Assembly (NCBI RefSeq): GCF_032118995.1
Contig: NC_092667.1
Location: 6,130,931 to 6,194,930 of the forward strand
DNA length: 64,000 nt
Direction: 5' to 3'
Source of the DNA: Asterias amurensis
Lineage: Eukaryota > Echinodermata > Asteroidea > Forcipulatida > Asteriidae
In this document: positions 33,330-44,859 of the stretch, piece by piece
How positions within the stretch are numbered: the stretch's first letter is position 1
Layout of the letters: each line of letters starts with the position of its first letter
Notes under the pieces: model-generated
Databases searched by the model: none
Seen by the model: the letters and a program-made list of their open reading frames with translations, nothing else
Told to the model about the DNA's origin: nothing
Program-made: the position numbers and the translations under genes

Positions 33330-36300
33330 TTGTGGGCCCAAATTTGATAAAACTGCTAGAAAAGCCCTCAGGATTTCTCAATTTTAGACCAAAATGGCTA
33401 AAACTGCTGGACTTACCTCTTGTGATTTTTTTCAGTTTTAGGCCCAATTTGGTAAAACTGCTTCACTTACCCCTTGTGATTTTTTTCAGTTTTAGGCCCA
33501 ATTTGATTTAACTGCTTGACTTACCCCCTTGTGTTTTTTTCCAGTTCTAGGCCCAATTTGATAAAACTGCTTGACTTACCCCTTGTGGTTTTTTCAACTT
33601 TAGGCCCATGGCTAAAAATGCTAGGCTTACCCCTTATGATTTTTTATGTTTTAGGCCCAAATTTGATAAAACTGCTGGACTTACCCCTTGTGATTTTCTC
33701 TGCTTAGTGTGATGGACAGCCACCATGATTGAAGACCTGACACTTTGTCTGCATTAGTTCATCTGTAGAAGTTGAGAAAACATGAAGGAATGAGTACAAA
33801 TTTAAACATTTACTGAATAAACTACTGATGTGGTCCTGCAGACGTTCCAAATAGTGGCTGGTTCAACATTCAACACAGCACGGCCTAATTTCATGGCTCT
33901 GCTTATCGTTAGTGAACAATCAGCCTTACGGAAGCAGGGACTTACCCTTTATGATTTTTTCAGTTTTGGGCCAATAATTGATAATACTGCTAGACTTACC
34001 CCTCGTGATTTTTTTTTCAGTTTTAGGCCCAAATTTGATGAAATTGCTGGACTAACCCCTTGTAATTTGTTCAACTAAAGACCAAAGCTTGATAAAACTG
34101 CTGGACTTACCCCTTGTGATTATTTCAGTTTTAGGCCCAAATTTGATAAAAATGCCTGACTTACCCCCTGTGATTTTTTCAACTTTAGGCCCAAATTTGA
34201 TGAAACTGCTAGACTTACCCCCTTGTGATTTGTTCAACTTTAGGCCCAAATTTGATAAAACTGCTGGACTTAACCCCTGCGATTTTTTCAGTTTTAGGCC
34301 CAAAAATGATAAAACTGCTTGACTTACCCCCTGTGATTTTTTCAACTTTAGACCAAAATTTGATAAAAATGCTGGACTTACCCCCTGTGATTTTTTCAAC
34401 CTTAGGCCCAAATTTGATAAAAGTGCTAGATTACCCCTTGTGATTTCTTTCAGTTTAAGGCCCAAATTTGACAAAACTGCTGGACTAACCCCTTGTGATT
34501 TATTCAACTAAAGGCCCAAATTTGATGAAAATGCTGGACTTATCCCTTGTAATTTTTTCAATTTTAGGCCAACAATTGATAAATATGCGGGACTTCTGTG
34601 ATTTATTTTTACATTTTAGGCCCAAATTTGTTAAAAATGCTGGACTTTAACCCCTTCTGATTTTAAGCCCAAATTTGATAGAACTGCTAGACAATACCCC
34701 TATGCTTTTTTCAATTTTAGGCCCAGATTTGATAAAACTGCTGGACTTACCCCTTGTGGTTTTTTCAATTTTAGGCCCATGGATAAAAAATGCTAGGCTT
34801 ACCCCTTATGATTTTTTCAATTTTAGCCCCAAATTTGATAAAACTGCTGGACTTACCCCTTGTGATTTTTTTTTTCAGTTTTAGGCCAAAATTTGATAAA
34901 AAATGCTGGACACTACCCCCTGTGAATTGTTCAACTTAAGGCCCAAGTTTGATAAAACTGCTGGACTTGCCCCTTGTGATTATTTCAGTTTTAGGCCCAA
35001 ATTTGATAAAAATGCTGGACTTACCCCCTGTGATTTTTTCAACTTTAGGCCCAAATTTGTTAAAAATGCTGGACTTACCCCCTGTGATTTTTTCAATTTT
35101 AGGCCCAAATTTGATAAAACTGCTTGACTAACCCCCTGTGATTTTTTCAATTTTAGGCCCAAATTTGGTGAAACTGCTGGACTAACCCCTTGTGATTTGT
35201 TCAACTTAAGGCCCAAATTTGATAAAACTGCTGGACTTACATGTACCCCTTGTGATTATTTCAGTTTTAGTCCCAAATTTGATAAAAATGCTGGACTTAC
35301 CCCCTGTGATTTTTTCAACTTTAGGCCCAAATTTGATAAAACTGCTGGACTAACCCCTTTGTGATTTGTTCAACATAAGGCCCAAATTTGATAAAAATGC
35401 TGGACTTACCCCCTGTGATTTTTTCAACTTTAGGCCCAAATTTGATGAAACTGCTGGACTTACCCCTTGTGATTATTTCAGTTTTAGGCCCAAATTTGAT
35501 AAAACTGCTTGACTTACCCCCTGTGATTTTTTTCAACTTTAGACCAAAATTTGATAAAAATGCTGGACTTACCCCCTGTGATTTGTTCAACTAAAGGCCC
35601 AAATTTGATAAAAATGCTGGACCTACCCCTTGTAATTTTTTCAATTTTAGGCCAACAATTGATAAATATGCGGGACTTACTCCTGTGATTTATTTTTACA
35701 TTTTAGGCCCAAATTTGTTAAAAATGCTGGACTTTAACCCCTTCTGATTTTAAGCCCAAATTTGATAGAACTGCTAGACAATACCCCTATGCTTTTTTCA
35801 ATTTTAGGCCCAGATTTGATAAAACTGCTGGACTTACCCCTTGTGGTTTTTTCAATTTTAGGCCCATGGATAAAAAATGCTAGGCTTACCCCTTATGATT
35901 TTTTCAATTTTAGCCCCAAATTTGATAAAACTGCTGGACTTACCCCCTTGTGATTTTTTCAATTTTAGGCCCAATTTGATAAAACTGTTTGACTTACCCC
36001 CTTGTGAATTTCTCTGCTTAGTGTGATGGACAGCCACCATGATTGAAGACCTGACACTTTGTCTGCATTAGTTCATTTGTAGAAGTTGAGAAAACATGAA
36101 GGAATGAGTACAAATTTAAACATTTACTGAATAAACTACTGATGTGGTCCTGCAGACGTTCCAAATAGTAGCTGGTTCAACATTCAACACAGCACGGCCT
36201 AATTTCATGGCTCTGCTTATCGTTAGTGAACAATCAGCTTTACCAAAGCAGGGACTTACCCCTTATGATTTTTTCAGTTTTGGGCCAAAATTTGATGAAA

Positions 36301-37345
36301 CTGCTGGACTAACCCCTTGTGATTTGTTCAACTAAAGACCAAAATTTGATAAAACTGCTGGACTTACCCCTTATGATTATTTCAGTTTTGGGCCAAAATT
36401 TGATGAAACTGCTGGACTAACCCCTTGTGATTTGTTCAACTAAAGACCAAAATTTGATAAAACTGCTGGAATTACCCCTTGTGATTATTTCAGTTTTAGG
36501 CCCAAATTTGATAAAAAATGCTGGACACTACCCCCTGTGATTTTTTTCGATTTTAGGCCCAAATTTGATAAAAATGCTGGACTTACCCCCTGTGATTTTT
36601 TCAATTTTAGGCCCAATTTTGATAAAAATGCTGGACTTACCCCCTGTGATTTTTTCAACTTTAGACCAAAATTTGATAAAAATGCTGGACTTACCCCCTG
36701 TGATTTTTTCAACTTTAGACCAAAATTTGATAAAAATGCTGGACTTACCCCGTGTTTTTTTCAACTTAAGGCCAAAATTTGATAAAAATGCTAGATTACC
36801 CCTTGTGATTTCTTTCAGTTTAAGGCCCAAATTTGACAAAACTGCTGGACTAACCCCTTGTGATTTGTTCAACTAAAGGCCCAAATTTGATAAAAATGCT
36901 GGACTTACCCCTTGTAATTTTTTCATTTTAGGCCAACAATTGATAAATCTGCGGGACTTACTCCTGTGATTTATTTTTACATTTTAGGCCCAAATTTGTT
37001 AAAAATGCTGGACTTTAACCCCTTCTGATATAAAGCCCAAATTTGATAGAACTGCTAGACAATACCCCTATGCTTTTTTCAATTTTAGGCCCAGATTTGA
37101 TAAAACTGCTGGATTAACCCCTTGTGGTTTTTTCAATTTTAGGCCCATGGATAAAAAATGCTAGGCTTACCCCTTATGATTTTTTCAATTTTAGCCCCAA
37201 ATTTGATAAAACTGCTGGACTTACCCCTTGTGATTTTTTCAGTTTTAGGCCCAATTTGATAAAACTGCGGACTTACCCCTTGTGATTTTTTGAGTTTTAG
37301 GCCCAAATTTGATAAAACTGCCGGACTTACCCCCTTGTGATTTTC
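33330..37345 (+). repeat. 55-bp satellite array with kilobase-scale duplications
   Basis: The unit is TTTTAGGCCCAAATTTGATA, AAACTGCTGGACTTACCCC and TTGTGATTTTTTCAG. About 70 units are interrupted by a unique ~230-bp block at 33701, 36015 and 37348 (spacings 2314 and 1333 bp). A shared run with GCGGGACTT occurs near 34586, 35668 and 36950. On the minus strand nearly every unit contains GGGGTAAGTCC, a 5' splice-site match. On the plus strand it has a pyrimidine tract ending TTTTAG. Confidence 0.95.
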
Positions 37346-37649
37346 TCTGCTTAGTGTGATGGACAGCCACCATGATTGAAGATCTGACACTTTGTCTGCA
37401 TTAGTTCATCTGTAGAAGTTGAGAAAACATGAAGGAATGAGTACAAATTTAAACATTTACTGAATAAACTACTGATGGGGTCCTGCAGACGTTCCAAATA
37501 GTGGCTGGTTCAACATTCAAAACAGCAGGGCCTCATTTCATGGCTCTGCTTATCGTTAGTGAAGAATCAGGGACTTCTGCGCTTACTCTGGCATATTTCT
37601 ATGGTAAGCAGGGAATTGTGGCTTAGGTGCATGCCTAGGTACTCTTTGC

Positions 37650-38305
37650 TAGGCCTGGGTGAATTATCTGAATATCCGGTTAATGGCAAATAGGTTTTCC
37701 TATCCGTAACCGCGGATGCCTTTTTTTTCTTAACCGGATATCCGCATAGGGCGCGAATACCTATTTACAAATCGGATAATTCTGTTATTACAACCGAGTA
37801 ACCGGATATTCTTTAATATCCGAAAATCCGTGGACGTCGGGTGACAACTGATATGAATGTTTTGTCTGAATCCTTATGAAACTTCTATTAAGGCAGCATA
37901 AAACAGCATATATATTAAGTATTTAACTATGCTCACCTCCGTGAAGAGTTAAAACAATGACATTTCTGGCGTAGTTTGTTCAAAGATTACAAAAGTTTTC
38001 CTTCACGTAGAGTCAATCACGATCAAAAGAAAAAGCAAATCGCCATCTTTAAATTAGATCCGGTCATTTTTATAAATGAACCGAGTGACACTGTCTAAAA
38101 CTAATATCAATCCGCCAATAAGATCTTATTCACAAATGAACAGCGTCCTCTAGCGGCCAAAAAAACAAAAAAAAAACACAATTTTTTCTAGGTTTTTTAA
38201 ATAGCGCCCTCTTGGGGCGAAAACAAACTATTCGAATATCCGTTAATTTCGAATAGTTGGCCGGCAGTATCCGAATAACAAAATTTCACTCTTCGCCCAG
38301 CACTA
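37650..38305 (-). mobile_element. Nonautonomous hAT-like element, copy 1 (656 bp)
   Basis: Ends are TAGGCCTGGGTGAATTAT and TTCGCCCAGCACTA. It is flanked by a perfect 8-bp target duplication CTCTTTGC at 37642-37649 and 38306-38313. It is exactly as long as, and nearly identical to, the element at 39949-40604 in the opposite orientation. The terminal TAGNSCTGGGCGAA and the 8-bp duplication are typical of the hAT superfamily. No transposase is encoded. Confidence 0.92.
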
Positions 38306-38319
38306 CTCTTTGCTTTCAT

Positions 38320-39345
38320 GGCTATTGCAGAAGTTCTTCACACTTGAGTGATCAAACAATGCAGTCACTAACAGTTTTAGCAGTCGTTTAATTTCCAAAA
38401 AGCTTGGACCCGGTTCTCACTGGACCCCGCAGTGATCTCACATTTTGAGAAAAGTCTTAAACACTCTAAGGACCTCTAAGCTTGGGCGGTTCCTTCGGTT
38501 ACCCGGTTCTAAGTTGAGAACCTGACCAGCAGGTCCACTCTTCTGTGGAACCAGGTACCCGCTTTTGTCGGTTCCGATTGTAAAAGACCGAGTCTCAATT
38601 ATAAAAGACTCTGTGGAGCCGATCCTGGGACGAACCGGCTTTAAAAAATTAGGCTTGATGTTGAAAGTGGTGACTGCAGAATACACAGCAAAGGCTTCAA
38701 GCCGACATGTGGCTGCATACACAACACAGTACACAGTCCCCTATAATGCATCTAGGCATCTACAACCACATTCAGTACACATACAGAGTCTGAAGTTCAA
38801 ACAGTCAGCACGTTGTGATTGGCTGCTGATATTATCCATATTCATAAAAGCTTGACCCAGGCACAAAACACACAGTACCCAGTACACAGTGTGTCGATTG
38901 TGTACAGTACATGTACTGTGGACGGCACAGGATGAACATACTTCCCTCCATTATCTGAAACATATGGATAACCTATTGACCCCATCAAATCAATCAAGTA
39001 GGGTTTTTCTCGTGGTTCTTGTGCAACACTCAGCCATGTGAAACATTTGACAAACTAAATATAGGTGTTGGTTTTTCCAGACAAACCCAGCTATGGTCCA
39101 CACAAATTGCAGTTGAAACGTATTCTTCAATCTCTTATAGCTCATTACAAATAAAGTAAGTTTAATATTGACAGCAGAAGAGCTATGTAAGTTAAAGGAA
39201 ACAAGATTAGGATTTGGAAATATTGTGCTTATGAGAAGAAACTAAACCAGTGAACAGGTAAGTTTTGTTTTCTGAAATGACAAATGGAAACAGATTTCCT
39301 AAACAGTAATTATTTCAAGGCATGTTTATGTGAATCATCGTTTTC
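38320..39345. other. Intergenic, no gene recognised
   Basis: Contains overlapping open frames on both strands near 38440-38860 with no domain or splice support. ACACAGTACACAGT-type short repeats lie at 38720-38920. Confidence 0.45.
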
Positions 39346-39349
39346 TACT

Positions 39350-39452
39350 TTTACAACAACTTTCCACCAATATGCATTTTATAAGAAACGGTTACAAACG
39401 TTTTTCAAAGACCAACTCGACCGATCCAAGGCAACGTGTTCCTTTAAGACCA
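39350..39452. mobile_element. Half copy of the TTAA palindromic MITE
   Basis: TTTCAAAGACCAACTCGACC and CAAGGCAACGTGTTCCTTTA are the right end of the element at 52467-52862. Only one arm is present. Confidence 0.7.
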
Positions 39453-39854
39453 TTCAATTTATGGACTATGAACTAATGAACAAACTTGCAGGATGTGTGA
39501 AATGACAAGCTAATTTGATTTAATGTCTGTTGATGTGGTCTGCATACTTTACACACATTTTCAAGAAACCATATAATTACTTGAATAATCAGGTAACCAT
39601 AGTCTCTGTACAGTTGTTAGAATTATGTGGGCAAGACAAAAATCAGTTGGTCACATGGTGAAGTTATGGCTGTCCCCAGTACATTCTTGTCATAAGACTG
39701 CTCAAATTTGATCACAATTCTTACTTTATTGTCATTATAAGTCTACTGTACAACCTTTTGTGTAAGCATTATTATGGAGAGACCATGTTTGTACATCAGT
39801 GTTTCTTCATTAATTTTACAGGTTTAAAATTCAGCTCTTGCAGAAACAGACAAG

Positions 39855-40965
39855 ATGGCTGCCAACAAAGTAACAGCAGAGTCAGTCTTACAGCGGATTA
39901 GTGAGCGACACCTTACGTGCAACATCTGCATGGAACGTATCAGGGAACTAGTGCTGGGCGAATAGTGAATTTTTGTTATTCGGATACCGCTGGCCAACTA
40001 TCCGAAATTAACCGGATATTCGAATAGTTTTTTTTGCCGCTAGAGGGCGCTATTTAAAAAAAATAAAATTAAAAAAAAATTAAAAATATTTTTTTTTTGC
40101 CGCTAGAGGGCGCTGTTCGTTTGTGAATGAGATCTTATGGGCGGATTGATATTAGTTTTAGACAGTGTCACTCGGTTCATTCATAAAAATGACCGGATCT
40201 AATTTAAAGATGGCGATTTGCTTTTTCTTTTGATCGTGATTGACTCTACGTGAAGGAAAACTTTTGTAATCTTTGAACAAATTACGTCAGAAATGTCATT
40301 GTTTTAACTCTTCACGGAGGTGAGCATAGTTAAATACTTAATATATGCTGTTTTATGCTGTCTTAATAGAAGTTTCATAAGGATTCAGACAAAATATTCA
40401 TATCAGTTGTCGCCCGACGTCCGCGGATATTCGGATATTAAAGAATATCCGGTTACTCGGTTGTAATTACAGAATTATCCGGTTTGTAAATAGGTATTCG
40501 CGCCCTATGCGGATATCCGGTTAAGAAAAAAAAGGCATTCGCGGTTACGGATAGGAAAACCTATTCGCCATTAACCGGATATTCGAACAATTCGCCCAGG
40601 CCTACAGGGAACCCAAAATGCTGGTGTGTACTCATTCATATTGTTGTGAATGTCTTCAACATTTCTCACATGCAAATGCGACGGATCAACGGATAACATG
40701 CCCAACATGTCGAGGTCAAACATCATTGATGGGTCAAAGAGTCAAGGACCTACCAGCTGATTTCAAGTTGGCTTCTTTGTTAGATGAAATAACTCAGCTC
40801 CAGACTGTCACAAGACAGAGAGATGTTTCTAATACATGCAGCAAGCCTACCAATCACCAGCATGTTCACATGCATTGTGCTTCATGTTGTAACAAATTGA
40901 TATGCACAGCTTGCATTATAAAAAAACACATAATGAGTCCTGCCACAAAACTCATTTCTTTATTG
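39855..40965 (+). pseudogene. TRIM-family copy disrupted by a hAT-like MITE and truncated
   Basis: It starts MAANKVTAESV, parallel to the intact gene at 11298-13079, with RING residues TCNIC..REPKM. Codons 1-31 are at 39855-39947. The 656-bp element then enters codon 32 and gives a stop after five foreign codons (39963-39965). The frame resumes after the target duplication at 40612 (PKMLVCTHSYC..CPTCRGQT). A B-box-like stretch follows, but its last His is lost (KKHIMSPATKL). Homology ends near 40965 in AT-rich sequence. The coiled coil and propeller are absent. Without the insertion only a RING plus partial B-box frame would exist, so the copy was probably truncated as well as interrupted. 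Confidence 0.88.
39949..40604 (+). mobile_element. Nonautonomous hAT-like element, copy 2 (656 bp), inside TRIM RING codons
   Basis: Ends are TAGTGCTGGGCGAAT and ATTCGCCCAGGCCTA (arms imperfect). A perfect 8-bp target duplication CAGGGAAC lies at 39941-39948 and 40605-40612. The subterminal region carries repeated CCGGATAT motifs. Its identical length and high similarity to copy 1 imply recent activity. Confidence 0.94.
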
Positions 40966-41229
40966 ATGTATGCATTTATTTTCCTTACGATCTTTTCCTG
41001 CTTTTATTTCCAGTCTTTTTTTGTTTCCAGGTCTACTTTTGAGTCCAGTTACTCGTTGTTAATTCTTGTATTTAAAGATTCCTTTAAAGATGTACTTATT
41101 TCATTTTGTTCATTTATTTATGCATGTATTCATCTATCAATTGATTTAACTTTTCATTTATTGTTTTATAGTTTTGTCTACATATGTTTTTATCCATTAT
41201 TTTTATTAATAAAGTTTTTTAAAAGCTGA

Positions 41230-43600
41230 ACTCATTTATATGTGCACAACTGCACTATAGGAATATGACATGTAGTAAGAAATAGCAAATGGTTACTGAT
41301 AATAAGAACAACTTGACAATATACGTTCTGAGAAAGGGGAATGAAGCAAGGGGACTTGTGAAAGTCTCTTAGAATAACTTGTTGTACCCCACCACCCTGG
41401 TATGTTCCATAATGCCTTTAATTAGCTGTCCTAATGATATCAACAATTCACTTTTTTTTCAGTGAAAATGGGTCAAATATCACCACCATTTTCACAAAGT
41501 CATGATGTGTTCAAAATACGTTGTCAGCGAATCAGCTTTGTTTGAACAGCTCAGTACTACTGACATTTGTCAAAAAAATTCAGGTTCAAATACATAATTT
41601 AAAAATAAGCTCGATGGACACATCACTTGGTTTGCTATTTTGTAATTTCATGAAGCGAAGAATCTGTTGACTGACTTAAGGTTTACATTTAAATTTAAAC
41701 TAAGAGACAAACCACAGAATGCTTTGCAGGTTGGTCTTGAAGTCAAAAAAAATGACAGCACTGTATAAACCGCAAAAGTGAGCTGCATTTGTCATTAAAG
41801 ATTAAAAGAGAAAACAGGAAACTGTTTACAAAGTTACAGCAGTCTGAAAAATAGTTCAACGACAAATGACAATTTTTCTCAAAACCAAGAACTTGGATGA
41901 AGACCACATTGGTTATTTCTGTGATTGTATTTTGATAGTTTTTGGTGAGGTTTTGAAATTGAACTTGTTTGTTAAAGTTTTTTCCCTTCAGACATAACTT
42001 TTTTCTTCTAAATTGTGCAGAAGATGAACCCAAAAAATCTTTTTGTTTAAATGGTTAATAAAGTACTAAACAAATGGTGCTTTCGTACTAATTAACCTTT
42101 CGAACATTTAACCACCACAGGCTTATTATCGGTCATCATAGCAATTTTGTTGGCCCTTAACTTGCCCAATCCAATATAGTCCTTCAATGTGGGATGCGTT
42201 TTGGCTGTCTTAACCAACAACTTTTGTTGTTTGCCGTCGTGGCCAACAACTGTTTCGGTTGAATTGTCCAATGGTTAATCACTGGCAAATGACATAAACA
42301 TTTATTGGTTTTTAAGACTGCCAAATAGCACCCCTGGGTTATTGTCACATATTTTATTCTATAAAAATTGTTCCACTATTATGTACATTTTATGTACATA
42401 CTTTTGATTGTTAATCAACCTTCTAACAGTGACACACAGTGATTAGGTATTTACACTACTGAATAAATAATACCAAGATTAGTATTAATAGTTAGTTAGT
42501 TCCTGGGAATCAAGAGTCGTTTCATTCGATGTATATTTTGTGTACAGTCTTATTTTGTCACATAAGATTTAAGGCAACGCGTTTCTGCAACTTTTGTATG
42601 CAACCAGATACCTTTTTTCATGTGTTACATGGATTTTTAAATGTATGGATTTGAAAACTTGATCAAACAGAGTCAATACGTACATGCAGATTGCTTAGAT
42701 TCATATAAAAATAAACAAATCCATAAATTGTCTTTTGATTTACAATCCCTGAAATTTCAGAGTCAATTATAGCCCGAGAACGGAGATAGTCCACTTACAT
42801 TGGGAATTGTCTCATTCCCAATGTGGAGAGAAGCACGCACACATCTCCTAGCCGGAACTATCGGAAGGACAAGTTAGAAATGTTTGATTTTTGTCCTTTG
42901 ATGACAATATTTGGTGAAAATATATTGACACTTCCTTAACTGACTTGCTTGTGAACACTTTCTTACATTCATCACTCTGCCCTCAAGTGGCGGTCGGAGA
43001 TGCGACAGCCTTCTTTTTTTATTTGTGCAAGCTGCACTTTTAAGGCGCGAACTTTGTTTACTTCTTGTTTGTTTTTTGGGATGCAAAAAAAAAAAAAAGG
43101 AAGATATTATTAAAAGATTGCGCCAAACATCAATTGCGGAGCCAGACTTTACTCCAAGACATGAACACGAGCTCACAAGTCACACTATCAATCGGTACAT
43201 GATGATCAATGATCACATCCGGACTTATTTTCAGAAATAACTTCATCCATGGATATATTTGTAAGTTGTGAACTCATTGAAAGAATATATAAGAACAGAA
43301 TTTCAACTTAGTTTAACCTCTGGCATGTTACTCAAGATTTAAACGCATTATTTATAAATGATGAGCTGGTACCCAGAAAACAGGTATTTCACAATGACAT
43401 TTCGCAGGTTATTTTTCAGTTTAAATAATTTAAATATCTACTTTATTTTCACACTGTCTGACTGTCAAAACACTAAACACATTGAATAAAAAAGACATAT
43501 AAAAATAATGAAAAATAGAACAGACTTAGGAGAAACTAAAAATAAACAAAAAACCATATAAAATTATTCAAATATTAAAAATTTAATAAAATAGCACGCC
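41230..43600. other. Intergenic, no gene recognised
   Basis: AT-rich sequence. A candidate AATAAA (41209-41214) ends the TRIM remnant. An open frame at 43025-43240 (SIAEPDFTPRHEHEL) has a Lys run from an A-tract and no recognised domain. A short inverted pair GGGAATTGTCTCATTCCC lies near 42800. Confidence 0.45.
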
Positions 43601-43625
43601 AGTGAGCGGCTATAGGGAGAACAGG

Positions 43626-43762
43626 GGATAACTTTCCGTACAGCGCCACCACTTTTTCACTCATTTTTACAAAAAGGGATTTCTCATTGAGCTTGAGGTA
43701 AATAAGATACTATATATTTCAGATCGAATGAAAAAGTGGTGGCGCCATACGGAAACTTTTCT
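43626..43762. mobile_element. Palindromic MITE, GGCGCCACCACTTTTTCA family, copy 2 (137 bp)
   Basis: It begins GGATAACTTTCCGTACAGCG and ends GGCGCCATACGGAAACTTTT plus CT. It is flanked by a perfect 8-bp duplication AGAACAGG (43618-43625 and 43763-43770). It is in inverted orientation relative to copy 1 at 19801-19932. Confidence 0.87.
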
Positions 43763-44539
43763 AGAACAGGTGACAAAACACCTCTGCAGAGCAGTCCTTC
43801 CCCACAAAATTTGTCAAAAATCCCCCCCCCCCCCACACAGTCCCACACTTAAGTTCAATTATAATTAAAAAATATTTAAAAAAAGGTTTATAAAAAAAAT
43901 ATAAAAATTAAAAGCACATTCAGGCTAAACAGATCCGACAACAGCAGGAGAAAACAACAGTACGACACACAGGTAAAAAGACAATATCGGAGAACAGTTT
44001 CCGTGACTACAAACTCGTTGTGCTCGGCTCTAAGCCCCGCCCCCTCACCCACTCCCATGGCCGCCATGTCTCAAGAAAAATCACTGACGACAGGGTGTTC
44101 GAACTTTTCTTATATATAAAAACCAGCGAAATTGACATTTTTAGATTCTTTCGTTCCAACAAAAGATTCAATGAGTGTGGATTGTGCAAATTGAAATACT
44201 CACGTGGTAATTTATAGCAAATTCACTCCTTTTTGGACCAATTTTCTTCCTCACATGTGCGGCGAACAGCAAGCATGGCCCGACTCCATTTTGGATTTTA
44301 GGCACACGGCCCCAAAACACAAGAAGCCCGCCGCACCAGGTGCGCAAGCGCGTTGTGCTTATCTACGGACGTGTGAGTACTAACCACCGTCTTGCACACG
44401 AGAGGTGGGTGGGGCAATCTAATAGTAATACATGTACATATTATATCTATCCAGCTACTTGTCAAAAAGCCTATTACTATGAATTGGTGGGTTTTCCTAA
44501 GTGGTTTTCCCAATAGGAAGTCCCTACTTAGGATTGTAG

Positions 44540-44857
44540 GCTAAGCACAAAAATCAGTGCTTGACAGAAACGGGCTACAAGCTAAATTGACATTGACTTT
44601 CATTGGTGTGAGGACTGATTTTTGCTAAGCAAAGAAATTTGTCAAGTAGAGTTTTCTGCCTAACAGCTTTATACAATGGGGTCCAGAATAATAAGCTAAG
44701 CAAGCAGTACAAAGTTATGCTTACCAGAATAAGGTTACCAACCAAAATCCCATGTCACATGTACAATGTGTGACTGGCATCCTGCTCATTATTGCTAAGC
44801 AAGGATTTTTCAAGAAGCAGTATTTTCCGCTTAAGCAGCTCTATGAAATTGGGCCCT
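44540..44857. mobile_element. Two adjacent MITEs, GGGCCCAATTTCAT family
   Basis: The first (about 44540-44683) has GCTAAGCAAAGAAATTTGTC and ends CAGCTTTATACAATGGGGTCC. The second (about 44684-44857) has ATGCTTACCAGAATAAGGTT and ends CAGCTCTATGAAATTGGGCCC. They are in the same orientation, side by side. Confidence 0.65.
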
Positions 44858-44859
44858 TG

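Noticed and set aside
33516..36876. Repetitive frames (LLDLPLVIFSVLGPNLIK and similar)
   Set aside because: They follow the 55-bp satellite unit, shift frame between units and exist on both strands.
38438..38855. Overlapping frames of 96-98 codons on both strands
   Set aside because: No recognisable domain, splice context or conserved pair elsewhere; insufficient to call a gene.
40966..41229. C-terminal hydrophobic extension of the TRIM copy as a membrane domain
   Set aside because: It is AT-rich sequence beyond the end of homology (Phe/Ile/Leu runs), better explained as read-through after truncation.
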